Assembly: GCA_050251035.1 (NCBI GenBank) | Contig: JBFWNN010000027.1 | Span: 8,232 to 72,231 of the forward strand | Direction of reading: 5' to 3' | DNA from: Taklimakanibacter sp050251035 | Lineage (GTDB): Bacteria; Pseudomonadota; Alphaproteobacteria; Rhizobiales; Aestuariivirgaceae | Length of the DNA stretch: 64,000 nucleotides | Shown: piece by piece, positions 50,480 through 58,515 of the stretch | How positions within the stretch are numbered: position 1 is the first letter of the stretch | Layout of the letters: each line of letters begins with the position of its first letter | The notes under the pieces: generated by a model | What the model was told of the DNA's origin: nothing | What the model saw: the letters and a program-made list of their open reading frames with translations, nothing else | The model's database searches: none | Made by a program: the position numbers and the translations under genes

Positions 50480-50926
50480 ATGGCCTGGTTGGTCGCCGCG
50501 CTGGTGTTTCTTGTGCCGCTGGTGTTTTTCCCGCGCGCGGCCGCCTACATCCTGCTGGCCGCGGTCGTTCTTCTGGGCGGCTGGGCGCTCTATGAATGGA
50601 TGGAGAACCGGCGGTCCCTGGCCGAAGAGGAAAAGGTGACGGTCGCCGCGAGTTTCGATCCCGCGGCCTGCCCGGCGGAGACGCCGGTGCTGGCCAAGGT
50701 GCTGAACGGCAGTTCGAGATTCGTCCAGTCGGTCCGGTTTGACATCGCGGTCAAGCGGCGGGGCTACAGCAACGAGATCGGCCGCCTGTCGCGGCTGCTC
50801 GACGACCAGCCCATGGCCGCCGGCGCCGAGTCGCAATATTGCTATGCCCTGCCCGTCCTGATCCCGCCGGTCGAGCCCCGGGAGCTCGAATTCTCGATTC
50901 CCCAAAAATTTGTTACTTTTAGGTAA
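50480..50926 (+). CDS. Hypothetical membrane protein with periplasmic domain
   Basis: A 148-residue protein. Two N-terminal membrane helices (MAWLVAALVFLVPLVFF and AAAYILLAAVVLLGGWALYE) are followed by a soluble beta domain (about 55-148) with two Cys (DPAACPAETP, SQYCYALPV). AGGAAGG precedes the ATG at 50480; ATG 50477 and GTG 50474 are alternatives. The function is unknown. The 178 bp before it hold no supportable gene, only a weak CCGGG...CCCGG hairpin. Confidence 0.6.
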   Translation: MAWLVAALVFLVPLVFFPRAAAYILLAAVVLLGGWALYEWMENRRSLAEEEKVTVAASFDPAACPAETPVLAKVLNGSSRFVQSVRFDIAVKRRGYSNEIGRLSRLLDDQPMAAGAESQYCYALPVLIPPVEPRELEFSIPQKFVTFR

Positions 50927-51001
50927 AGATCAAACCAACCATTTGAAACCGGCGCGGCTTGCTGTAAGTATCTTTCCAGGGGGTCGGTATGGTGGGGATG
51001 A

Positions 51002-51370
51002 ATGCTGAACTCTCTCAAGAAAAAACGTCCTGTTTCTCGTTCGCCTGGTAAGAAGCGGACCGCCCGCGTCGGGTCGCCCGTCACTTTCGCCTGGGCTTCG
51101 GTTGCCGTCGAATTGAAGACCGCTCGGCTGGCGCGGAATTTCACGATCCGCGATCTGGCCCGCGAGGTCGGCTGCGATCATACGGTCATCTTCCGGCTCG
51201 AGCGTTCGACGCCTGTTGCAGTGGAGCATTTGCTCTCGCTGTTGCTCTGGCTCGGACGTGAGCCTTTCCAGTTCACATCCGTCGATCGTAAGTTCAAAGC
51301 GAAGCTGGCGCCCGGGATCTCGAAAAAGATCGCGAACGGGCCGCAGGCGCGCAAGGCCGGGCGGCGCTAG
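51002..51370 (+). CDS. Small helix-turn-helix (XRE-like) DNA-binding protein
   Basis: A 122-residue basic protein with a central HTH: VELKTARLARNFTIRDLARE then VGCDHTVIFRLERSTPVAVE and HLLSLLLWLGREPFQF. This matches the Cro/C1 (XRE) five-helix pattern. Both ends are lysine- and arginine-rich (SLKKKRPVSRSPGKKRTAR; KKIANGPQARKAGRR), which could add non-specific DNA contacts. It stands alone, and its target is unknown. Confidence 0.68.
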   Translation: MLNSLKKKRPVSRSPGKKRTARVGSPVTFAWASVAVELKTARLARNFTIRDLAREVGCDHTVIFRLERSTPVAVEHLLSLLLWLGREPFQFTSVDRKFKAKLAPGISKKIANGPQARKAGRR

Positions 51371-51377
51371 AAGAGCG

Positions 51378-51393
51378 CGGGGCGCCCCGTTTT
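51378..51393 (+). terminator. Weak GC palindrome with T run after the HTH gene
   Basis: The self-complementary CGGGGCGCCCCG is followed by TTTT, 8 bp after the HTH gene stop. The stem is short (about 4-5 bp with a 2-4 nt loop), so termination is uncertain. Confidence 0.35.
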
Positions 51394-51597
51394 CACCCTT
51401 GCCGGATCACCCGGCTTGGGCGCGCGGCGACAAGCAGGAGTGGCGATTTCGTCGGCGCAAGGCCGAGGATCGATAACCTTTTGCACTTTTCACGTGTAGC
51501 GGCTCGTCGTCTCGGCCAGAGGCTTGCATGCGGCTGCCGTTACGGCACTTGAAGTGACGTTTGGCGACAGTCACACTCACTTGCCGAACACAGTATC

Positions 51598-51801
51598 GTG
51601 GAGGCAGAGATCGAAGACCGTTTGCAACCACCGCTTCCGGGAACCGCGCCCTGGGCGCCGCGGATCATCCATGCCCCCTTGCCGCGCTGGCCCATCGTCA
51701 TTCCACTGAGCCTGTTCTTGGGCCTCATGCTCGCAACCTGGGCAGTGCTGGACCGGGGCGTCCTGTCGTCCCTCGCAAGATTGGTCGGTGGTCCAGGATA
51801 G
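51598..51801 (+). CDS. Small single-pass membrane protein, unknown
   Basis: A possible 67-residue protein from GTG 51598. A proline-rich N-terminal half (LQPPLPGTAPWAPRIIHAPL) is followed by one membrane helix (PIVIPLSLFLGLMLATWAVL). Codon use resembles neighbours, and a hairpin follows 20 bp after the stop, but no clear ribosome site precedes the GTG. It may be real or chance. The 227 bp between it and the HTH gene hold no other supportable gene. Confidence 0.4.
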   Translation: MEAEIEDRLQPPLPGTAPWAPRIIHAPLPRWPIVIPLSLFLGLMLATWAVLDRGVLSSLARLVGGPG

Positions 51802-51820
51802 CGCCCGGCCGAAACAGGAA

Positions 51821-51847
51821 AGCCCTCGCTTGTTTAAGGCGAGGGCT
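51821..51847 (+). terminator. Hairpin after the small membrane protein
   Basis: A 9-bp stem AGCCCTCGC and GCGAGGGCT (51821-51829 and 51839-51847) with a 9-nt loop. There is no T run on the plus strand. It marks the left edge of the AT-rich leader of the formate dehydrogenase island. Confidence 0.45.
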
Positions 51848-51907
51848 CTCCCGGGGTGCGGATCCGGGGGCAATGTCACCGTCCCCAACGGGATTATAGA
51901 CTGGTGT

Positions 51908-51922
51908 GTTACAGTTTGTAAC
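51908..51922 (+). promoter_or_regulatory. GTTACA-N3-TGTAAC palindrome in an AT-rich leader
   Basis: A perfect 6-bp inverted repeat about 165 bp upstream of the first MoeA-like gene, in a stretch (51901-52020) that I count at 38% GC against a GC-rich background. A partly similar GTTACA lies at 58444 in the leader of the formate dehydrogenase genes. It could be an operator for the LysR protein or another regulator; this is inference. Confidence 0.4.
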
Positions 51923-52086
51923 GGTGAATAAAGCTCATGCGATCAAAAATAGACATATTATCAGATAAACAACTTAAGGCGGAATTCGTTTCCGAGGCCC
52001 TCTCCTTGAATAATTTCTGACCTAGCGTCAGATCACATCATCGGCTGGCGGTTGCAATCCCGCTGTCGGCCGGCTCATCATTGGAC

Positions 52087-53211
52087 ATGAGCAAGACACG
52101 ACCTTTACAAAATGTGCTGACGAGCCTCGGTTCGGCGCTCGCCGCCCTGCTCGACGGCCACGCCCGGGTCGAGCCCACATCTATGCCGCTCGACCAGGCC
52201 ATCGGACACGTTGCCGCCGAAATGCCGGCCTTGACCGCTCCCCTTCCAGCCCAAAATCGGGCCGCGCTCGACGGTTGGGCACTGCCTTCGCTCGATCTTG
52301 TCGGAGCCTCCCCTTATTCACCCGTGCCGTTGCGCCAGCTGCCGCGATGGGTCGAAGCCGGCGAAGCGCTTCCGGAAGGCTGCGACTGCGTTCTGAGGCC
52401 CGATCTGGTCGAGCGTCACGGCCCGTTGGTGCAAGTCCTAGCCGAAGCCAATCCTGGCCAGGACGTGCGTCGTGCCGGCGAGGACATTGCCGCCAATCGG
52501 CCACTGGTTCTTGCCGGTCGGAGGTTTTGCGCCGCCGATCTCCTGGCCTTGCGCGCTCTGGGCTCCAGCGCGGTCATGGTCCGCGCGCCGGTCCTCAGCC
52601 TCATCGATCTCACTCCTTCCGACGGTGTCGGACTGACCACCGAATTCATCGCCGCTCTGGCGCGCGAGGCCGGCGCCCGCGTCATGACCGCGACGTCTGT
52701 CCGCGACGTTCAGTCGATCACGACTGCGCTGGCTCGCGCCAGTGGCGACCTCATCGTTCTGGTGGGCGGCACTGGCGCCGGACGCACGGACTGCGCGGCC
52801 CAGGCTCTTGCAGAGGCCGGCACGCTGATCGCCCATGGTCTCGCCCTCGCGCCCGGCGAGACGACCGCGGTCGCAAGGCGCGGCGCAGTGCCCGTCGTGG
52901 CGCTGCCCGGCCTGCCGGGCCACGCGCTTGCCGCCTATCTCCTCCTGGTCCGGCCGCTCATCGACCACCTGTCCGCCCGCCTGCCCCGGCAAGGCTTGAC
53001 GTTGCCTCTTTCCCGCAAAGTGGCTTCGGCCGTCGGCGTCGCCGAAATCGCGCTCGTGCGTCGCGAAGCGGACAGCTGGCAGGTGCTTGCCGTGGGCGAC
53101 TGCACGCTCGATCATATCCGCATGGCCGACGCCTGGCTTGCGATCGGAAGTGACAGCGAGGGCTATGCCGCGGGGACATCCGTCGAAGCCTTCCCTCTGC
53201 GCGCGACCTGA
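52087..53211 (+). CDS. Degenerate MoeA-like protein
   Basis: A 374-residue relative of molybdopterin molybdotransferase MoeA. Recognisable pieces are RAALDGWALPSLDLVG (the 'DGyA' loop), PEGCDCVLRPDLV, GQDVRRAGEDIAANRPLVLA and VALPGLPGHALAAYLLLVRP. Several active-site elements are changed: the STGDEL segment reads IDLTPSDGVG, and the KPGKP segment reads LALAPGETTAVA, which loses the lysine. It probably cannot do normal molybdate insertion unaided. ATG 52087 is chosen over the TTG at 52081. It is followed 15 bp later by the MoeA-PBP gene. Confidence 0.75.
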   Translation: MSKTRPLQNVLTSLGSALAALLDGHARVEPTSMPLDQAIGHVAAEMPALTAPLPAQNRAALDGWALPSLDLVGASPYSPVPLRQLPRWVEAGEALPEGCDCVLRPDLVERHGPLVQVLAEANPGQDVRRAGEDIAANRPLVLAGRRFCAADLLALRALGSSAVMVRAPVLSLIDLTPSDGVGLTTEFIAALAREAGARVMTATSVRDVQSITTALARASGDLIVLVGGTGAGRTDCAAQALAEAGTLIAHGLALAPGETTAVARRGAVPVVALPGLPGHALAAYLLLVRPLIDHLSARLPRQGLTLPLSRKVASAVGVAEIALVRREADSWQVLAVGDCTLDHIRMADAWLAIGSDSEGYAAGTSVEAFPLRAT

Positions 53212-53226
53212 TATAAGGGCGCGGCC

Positions 53227-55185
53227 ATGAAAAAACCGTCGCCCTCGGCCCCGTCCCACCCCCGGCAGGGCATGGGCCAGGATCAGTTCCTGACCGTATT
53301 GTCGCGCGAAGAAGCGCTTGCCCGCTTCCAGGCGGCCTTGTTTCCGCGCCCGGTGCCAGGCGAGACGCGGCGGCTCGCGGACGCGCTCGGTCTGGCGCTG
53401 TCGGGCGATATTGCCGCGCCGATCGACGTTCCGCCCTTCGACCGCTCGAATGTCGACGGCTTTGCCGTGCGTTCCGCCGATATCGCTGCGGCTTCGGAAG
53501 CCGTCCCGATCCGGCTCGATCTCACCGCCGAAACCATCCATTGCGGCACCGCTCCCGTGGAAACGGTCGAAACCGGCCTTGCGACGGTGATCGCCACCGG
53601 CGGGCCCGTGCCGCGCGGTGCCGACGCGGTCGTCATGGTCGAGCACACTCAGCCCGCAGGCGCCGATGCGATCGAGATACGGCGCAGCGCGGCGCCCGGC
53701 CAGTTCATCTCCTATGCCGGCTCCGACATCGCGCGTGGTGAAGTGCTGTTGCGTGCGGGCACCCTGCTCGGCTCCCGTGAAATCGGCATGCTCGCCGCCT
53801 GCGGCATCGCCAGCGTCACGGTGGCGCGCAAGCCGCGCGTGGCCGTGCTGTCGACCGGTGACGAGCTCGTCCAGCCCGGTGAGCCGCTCCGGCCGGCCGG
53901 CGTCTATGATAGCAACGGCGCCATCGTCAGCGCGGCCATAGCGGAGAATGGCGGCGAGGCTGTCTTTCACGGCGCCGTCGCCGACGACGAAATCCGGCTC
54001 GAAAGGGCCATGCGCGAGGCGTTGGCGGTCTGCGACATGCTGATCCTTTCAGGCGGCACGTCCAAGGGTGCGGGCGATGTCAGCCACCGCATCGTCGCCC
54101 GTCTGGGCAAGCCGGGCATCATTGCGCATGGCGTTGCGCTCAAACCCGGCAAGCCGCTCTGCCTTGCCGTGTGCGACGGCAAGCCCGTCGTCATATTGCC
54201 GGGCTTTCCGACCTCGGCCATGTTCACCTTCCATGACATGATCGTGCCGGTGCTGCGCCGCATGGCCGGCCTGCCGCCGCGTGCCGACACCCATGTCACG
54301 GCGCGGGTGCCGCTGCGCATCGCCTCCGAGCTCGGCCGCACGGAATTCGTCATGGTGTCGCTGATCGAAGGTGAAGACGGGCTGGTCGCCTATCCGACAG
54401 GCAAGGGCTCGGGGGCGATCACCTCCTTTTCGCAGGCCGACGGCTTCCTGCGCATCGACGCGCTGGCCGATCACCTGCCGGCGGAAAGCGCGGCCGAGGT
54501 TACGCTGTTCTCGCCGCATCTGCGCCTGCCGGACCTCGTCGTCATCGGCAGCCATTGCACCGGGCTCGACCTCGTGCTGGAGCCGCTCGCTCGTGCCGGC
54601 CTCAGGGCGCGCACGCTCGCCGTCGGCAGCCTCGGCGGACTGACGGCGGCCCGCCGTGGCGAATGCGATCTGGCGCCGATCCACCTGCTCGACGAGAAGA
54701 CCGGGACGTACAATGTCTCTTATCTCGGCGCGGGACTGGATCTGGTGCCGGGCTGGCGGCGCATGCAGGGCATCGTCTATCGCCCTGGCGACACCCGTTT
54801 CGAGGGCCGGTCCGTCGCAGACGCCGTCGCGGCGGCCCTCGCCGATCCCGGCTGCCTGATGGTCAACCGCAATCAGGGCGCCGGTACGCGCATTCTCATC
54901 GACCGGCTGCTGGGTGGAACGAAGCCCGGCGGCTATTGGAACCAGCCGCGCTCGCACAATGCGGTGGCCGCGGCTGTGGCGCAGCAGCGTGCCGACTGGG
55001 GCGTCACCATCGCGCCTGTGGCCCATGCGGCGGAGCTGGGCTTCATCCCGCTCGCCGAGGAGCATTATGATTTCGCGCTGGTTTCGGCGCGCCGGGAACG
55101 GCCGGCGGTCCAGGCCTTTCTCCAGGCGCTGCATTCGGCCGAGGTGCGTGACGCCCTGGAGAAAGCCGGCTTCCGCCCGGCTTGA
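53227..55185 (+). CDS. MoeA fused to a periplasmic-binding-protein-like domain
   Basis: A 652-residue fusion. Residues about 20-425 are a complete MoeA: RSNVDGFAVRSADI, PRGADAVVMVEHT, SYAGSDIARGEVLL, VLSTGDELVQPGEPL, LILSGGTSKGAGDVSHRIVA, ALKPGKPLCLAVCDGKPVVI and LPGFPTSAMF. From about 435 a type 2 PBP-like domain follows (DLVVIGSHCTGLDLVLEPLA, AVGSLGGLTAARRGECDLAP, IHLLDEKTGTYNVSYL, LMVNRNQGAGTRILIDRL), without a signal peptide, so it acts in the cytoplasm. By analogy it could bind an oxyanion or report cofactor status. MoeA-PBP fusions are known from other genomes, but the role of the extra domain is unsettled. Confidence 0.88.
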   Translation: MKKPSPSAPSHPRQGMGQDQFLTVLSREEALARFQAALFPRPVPGETRRLADALGLALSGDIAAPIDVPPFDRSNVDGFAVRSADIAAASEAVPIRLDLTAETIHCGTAPVETVETGLATVIATGGPVPRGADAVVMVEHTQPAGADAIEIRRSAAPGQFISYAGSDIARGEVLLRAGTLLGSREIGMLAACGIASVTVARKPRVAVLSTGDELVQPGEPLRPAGVYDSNGAIVSAAIAENGGEAVFHGAVADDEIRLERAMREALAVCDMLILSGGTSKGAGDVSHRIVARLGKPGIIAHGVALKPGKPLCLAVCDGKPVVILPGFPTSAMFTFHDMIVPVLRRMAGLPPRADTHVTARVPLRIASELGRTEFVMVSLIEGEDGLVAYPTGKGSGAITSFSQADGFLRIDALADHLPAESAAEVTLFSPHLRLPDLVVIGSHCTGLDLVLEPLARAGLRARTLAVGSLGGLTAARRGECDLAPIHLLDEKTGTYNVSYLGAGLDLVPGWRRMQGIVYRPGDTRFEGRSVADAVAAALADPGCLMVNRNQGAGTRILIDRLLGGTKPGGYWNQPRSHNAVAAAVAQQRADWGVTIAPVAHAAELGFIPLAEEHYDFALVSARRERPAVQAFLQALHSAEVRDALEKAGFRPA

Positions 55186-55188
55186 AGC

Positions 55189-55818
55189 CTAAACGCCTGC
55201 TGCCTTCGCCAGCCGTTCCGCTTCCGAAAGATCCTCGACCGTATTGGCGTTGAAGAACGGATCGACGGGTTCTGTCGGCCATGTCACCGTGGCCAATGGA
55301 TAGCGCGCCGTCCAGCGATCGATCTTGCGCATGTCTTCTTCGACCAGCGCGTGCCGCAGATCGTCGCGCAAGGCGACCTGCCACAGACCGATCACCGGAT
55401 GTGTGCGCCCGTCGGACGCGGCGACCGCAAGCTCGGCATGTTCACGCAGCCGGGCCGCATGCAGGCGGCTGACGAGATCGCGCGGCAGGAACGGGCAATC
55501 GCCGGCGGCGCTGACCACCCAATGTGTCCCCGGCCGGTTCTGCGCCGCCCAGTCGAGCGCGGCCAATACGCCGGCCAGTGGGCCCGGATTGCCGGCGACC
55601 GTATCGGCCACCACCGGCAGGCCGAAGGCGGCAAAGCGGGACGGATCGCCATTGGCGTTCAGAACCAGAACGTCGCATTGCGGCGCAAGCCTTTCGACGA
55701 CATGGTCGAGGATGGTCCGCCCGCCGATCTCGCGCATCGGCTTGTCGCCGCCACCCATGCGCCGCGCCAGCCCACCGGCCAGGATCACGCCGACCGTGTC
55801 GACCGGCTCACGCGTCAT
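55189..55818 (-). CDS. mobA: Molybdenum cofactor guanylyltransferase
   Basis: A 209-residue enzyme that adds GMP from GTP to Mo-molybdopterin to give the bis-MGD needed by formate dehydrogenase. The nucleotide loop is VGVILAGGLARRMGGGDKPM and GRTILDHVVERL follows; VVADTVAGNPGPLAGVLAAL and VVSAAGDCPFLPRDLVSRL are typical. ATG 55818 (MTREPVDTVG) overlaps the end of fdhD by 11 bp on the same strand; the longer start at 55857 is rejected. It converges on the MoeA-PBP gene, 3 bp apart. Confidence 0.93.
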   Translation of the reverse strand: MTREPVDTVGVILAGGLARRMGGGDKPMREIGGRTILDHVVERLAPQCDVLVLNANGDPSRFAAFGLPVVADTVAGNPGPLAGVLAALDWAAQNRPGTHWVVSAAGDCPFLPRDLVSRLHAARLREHAELAVAASDGRTHPVIGLWQVALRDDLRHALVEEDMRKIDRWTARYPLATVTWPTEPVDPFFNANTVEDLSEAERLAKAAGV

Positions 55819-56716
55819 TGCCGGCTCCCTTGCGCGCGTGCCGCGCCTGTTCGTCATCGACGGCTGCGATGTCCTGATCGAAGACGATGCGCGCCTCGCC
55901 GGAAAGGGCGGTAAAACGCTTGCCGCGCGCCCGGCCGACCAGCGTCAGCCCGACCTCACGGGCCAGCGACACGCCCCAGGCGGTGAAGCCCGAGCGCGAG
56001 ACCAGGATGGGAATGCCCATGCGCACGGTCTTGATGGTCATTTCCGAGGTGAGTCTTCCCGTCGTGTAGAGGATCTTGTCGGCAGGATCGACGCCGTGGC
56101 GGTACATCCAGCCGGCGATCTTGTCGACGGCGTTGTGGCGTCCGACATCCTCCATATAGCAGATCGGCTCGCCCTGCCGGCACAGCACGCAGCCATGGAT
56201 GGCGCCGGCTTCGAGATAGAGCGACGGGATGGTGTTGATGGTGCGAGTCATCTGATAGAGCCAGGAGGTGCGCAGCTCCGCCGCCGGCAGCTCGATGCCC
56301 TCTACGGCTTCCATCAGATCACCGAAGGCTGTGCCCTGCGCGCAGCCCGAGGTCAGCGTGCGCTTCTTCAGCTTCTGTTCGTAGTTGGTGTTGCGCTCGG
56401 TGCGCACCACCGCGACCTGAAGATCGTCATCATACTCGACCTCGCTCACCACGTCGTCGGGCTTGAGCATGTTCTGGTTGAGCAGATAGCCGAGCGCCAG
56501 ATACTCCGGATAATCGTTGATCGTCATCATGGTGACGATCTCCTGCGCATTGAGGTAGAGCGTCAGCGCGCGCTCGACCGGCACCGTCGTCGCGACGGCT
56601 TCGCCCGTCTGGTCGATGCCAATCACGCGCTCGGTCAGCCGCGCGTCCCGCGGATCGGGCATGATGATGGCCGGGCCGGATTGTTCCCTGATGTGGTCCA
56701 TGTCGGTTTCTTCCAT
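55808..56716 (-). CDS. fdhD: Formate dehydrogenase accessory sulfurtransferase
   Basis: A 302-residue protein that passes sulfur from a cysteine desulfurase to the molybdenum cofactor before insertion into formate dehydrogenase. Family blocks are PVERALTLYLNAQEIVTMMT, EYLALGYLLNQ, GAIHGCVLCRQGEPICYMED, VGRHNAVDKIAGWMYRHGVD and ILYTTGRLTSEMTIKTVRMG. The sulfur-transfer site reads LTSGCAQGTAFGD with Cys125 only, whereas E. coli FdhD has a CxxC pair. It diverges from the canonical moeA. Confidence 0.94.
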   Translation of the reverse strand: MEETDMDHIREQSGPAIIMPDPRDARLTERVIGIDQTGEAVATTVPVERALTLYLNAQEIVTMMTINDYPEYLALGYLLNQNMLKPDDVVSEVEYDDDLQVAVVRTERNTNYEQKLKKRTLTSGCAQGTAFGDLMEAVEGIELPAAELRTSWLYQMTRTINTIPSLYLEAGAIHGCVLCRQGEPICYMEDVGRHNAVDKIAGWMYRHGVDPADKILYTTGRLTSEMTIKTVRMGIPILVSRSGFTAWGVSLAREVGLTLVGRARGKRFTALSGEARIVFDQDIAAVDDEQARHARKGAGNDA

Positions 56717-56829
56717 AGGTTGACTGGCGGCCGGAATCCGTTTTTGAAGGTTTGCACGAAATGGCTCGCGCGTCAGCCTTATGTAGTGATAGGTCGCCCG
56801 AATGTCGCGGTGGTGAACGGTAGGAGAGC

Positions 56830-58086
56830 ATGGCGCAACTGTCTGACGATTGCTTTGCCTTTGGCGGTCCCTTGCTGCCGGTCGATGAGGCCCTGGCGAT
56901 ACTGACCGACCGGCTGGGCGCGGTGGAGGGCAGCGAGATCCTGGCGCTCACCGAGGTCGACGGCCGTGTGCTGGCGCGCGATCTCGTGGCGCCGCTGCCG
57001 CTGCCGCCCTTCACCAACTCGGCGGTGGACGGCTATGCGCTTGACGGCGGCGCGATCCCGACCACTGCCGGCGAGGCTTTTGTGGTCGCGGGCCGCGTCC
57101 AGGCAGGCGCGGCCGCAGCCGTGTCGGTCGCCCCGCGCCAGACTGTGCGCGTATTCACCGGCGCGCCGATGCCGGCCGGCATGGACACGGCGTTCATGCA
57201 GGAGGATGTGCGCGTGCGAGATGACGGAAGCGTCATCCTGCCGCCCGGCCTGAGGCGCGGCGCCAATGTCCGGCCGGCCGGCGAGGACGTTCAGGCCGGA
57301 CAGGTCGTGCTCGAAGCTGGGCATCGCATGCGGCCGCAGGACGTCGCGCTGGCGGCGGCGCTGGGTCTCACTCATGTCGAGGCGCGTCGGCGCATCCGCG
57401 TCGCCGTCATGTCGACCGGCAATGAGATCGTGGCGCCCGGCACGCCGCGCGGTCCGGCGCAACTCTTCGATTCCAACCGCTTCATGCTGATGGCCATGCT
57501 GGCGCGCCTCGGTTGCGCGGTCGAGGATCTCGGCATTCTTGCCGATGATCGAAATGCCACCGCGTCGATGCTGGCGAAAGCGGCGGCCGGCAATGATCTG
57601 GTTCTGGCCTCGGGCGGAGTGTCGACGGGCGAGGCCGATTTCGTCAAGGCGGCGGTGGAAAGCGCCGGCACGCTTGTCTTCTGGCGTCTGGGCATCAAAC
57701 CCGGTCGTCCCGTCGCCATGGGCGTGATCGGCGGAACGCCCTTCATCGGCCTGCCTGGGAACCCGGTGGCGAGCTTCGTCACTTTCGTCCATGTCGCGCG
57801 CCCGGCCATATTGGCGCTGGCGGGCACACCACTGCGGCCGCCGGTCGCCGTTCTGCTGCGCGCGGCTTTTTCCTACAGGAAAAAAGCCGGCCGCCGCGAA
57901 TATGTGCGGGCCAGCCTGCGAAAGACGGCAGACGGCCCCATCGAGGCGGTAAAGTTTCCGCGAGAAGGCGCCGGTTTGTTGTCATCGCTCGTCGAAACCG
58001 ACGGCCTCGTCGAGCTTCGCGAGGAGACCACGAGCGTCGAGGTCGGCCAGACTGTTGCCTTCCTTCCCTATGCGAGCCTGCTCTGA
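56830..58086 (+). CDS. moeA: Molybdopterin molybdotransferase (canonical MoeA/Glp)
   Basis: A 418-residue enzyme that inserts molybdate into adenylylated molybdopterin. All usual motifs are intact: FTNSAVDGYALDG, PAGMDTAFMQEDV, NVRPAGEDVQAGQVV, VMSTGNEIVAPGTPRGPAQL, LASGGVSTGEADFVKAAVES, WRLGIKPGRPVAMG and FIGLPGNPVASFVTF. The C-terminal domain IV is complete. It diverges from fdhD across 113 bp and is followed by the TusA-like gene. Confidence 0.94.
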   Translation: MAQLSDDCFAFGGPLLPVDEALAILTDRLGAVEGSEILALTEVDGRVLARDLVAPLPLPPFTNSAVDGYALDGGAIPTTAGEAFVVAGRVQAGAAAAVSVAPRQTVRVFTGAPMPAGMDTAFMQEDVRVRDDGSVILPPGLRRGANVRPAGEDVQAGQVVLEAGHRMRPQDVALAAALGLTHVEARRRIRVAVMSTGNEIVAPGTPRGPAQLFDSNRFMLMAMLARLGCAVEDLGILADDRNATASMLAKAAAGNDLVLASGGVSTGEADFVKAAVESAGTLVFWRLGIKPGRPVAMGVIGGTPFIGLPGNPVASFVTFVHVARPAILALAGTPLRPPVAVLLRAAFSYRKKAGRREYVRASLRKTADGPIEAVKFPREGAGLLSSLVETDGLVELREETTSVEVGQTVAFLPYASLL

Positions 58087-58130
58087 TTTGCGCTTGGTCC
58101 CCGCTGTCGAACATAATAGTTTTCCGATCC

Positions 58131-58379
58131 ATGACGACGACACGGCTTGATCTCACCGGATTGAAATGTCCGTTGCCGGCATTGAAGACCCGCAAGGCGC
58201 TCGGCGCCATCAAACCCGGTGACCGGCTCGAAGTTCACTGCACCGATCCCCTGTCGGCGATCGACATTCCCCATCTCATCGGCGAAACCGGAGATCGCCT
58301 CGAGAGCACTGCGCGCGACGGCGATCGGATAATATTCCTGATAGAGAAGCACATAGAGTCGCGCGACAATCCGGCATGA
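58131..58379 (+). CDS. TusA/SirA-like sulfur carrier
   Basis: An 82-residue TusA-family protein with the CPxP active site in LDLTGLKCPLPALKTRKALG (Cys at about 14) and the strand pattern GDRLEVHCTDPLSAIDIPHL. Such proteins carry persulfide sulfur. Lying between moeA and the formate dehydrogenase genes, it is a good candidate donor to FdhD or to molybdopterin synthesis, by inference from position. Confidence 0.88.
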   Translation: MTTTRLDLTGLKCPLPALKTRKALGAIKPGDRLEVHCTDPLSAIDIPHLIGETGDRLESTARDGDRIIFLIEKHIESRDNPA

Positions 58380-58466
58380 TGCGGCCGAATGCGCCGGCCG
58401 TGGATCGCGAATTTGTGTGTGCAGCGCGCATCTTTTCCTTATAGTTACAAAATTATAGCAGGAGTT

Positions 58467-58486
58467 CGATGGCTTATGGGCCATCG
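58467..58486 (+). promoter_or_regulatory. Leader hairpin upstream of the formate dehydrogenase genes
   Basis: CGATGGC and GCCATCG (58467-58473 and 58480-58486) form a 7-bp stem with a 6-nt loop. It starts 20 bp after an AT-rich TATAGTTACAAAATTATA segment that could hold a -10 box. It ends 29 bp before the start codon of the diaphorase subunit. Confidence 0.35.
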
Positions 58487-58515
58487 AGCGGGAGTTGTCG
58501 TCAAGTGGTGAAGGC

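Noticed and set aside
51820..52086. A molybdenum-cofactor riboswitch upstream of the MoeA-like gene
   Set aside because: Only one simple hairpin and a short palindrome are visible. I could not find the multi-helix core, so no riboswitch is called.
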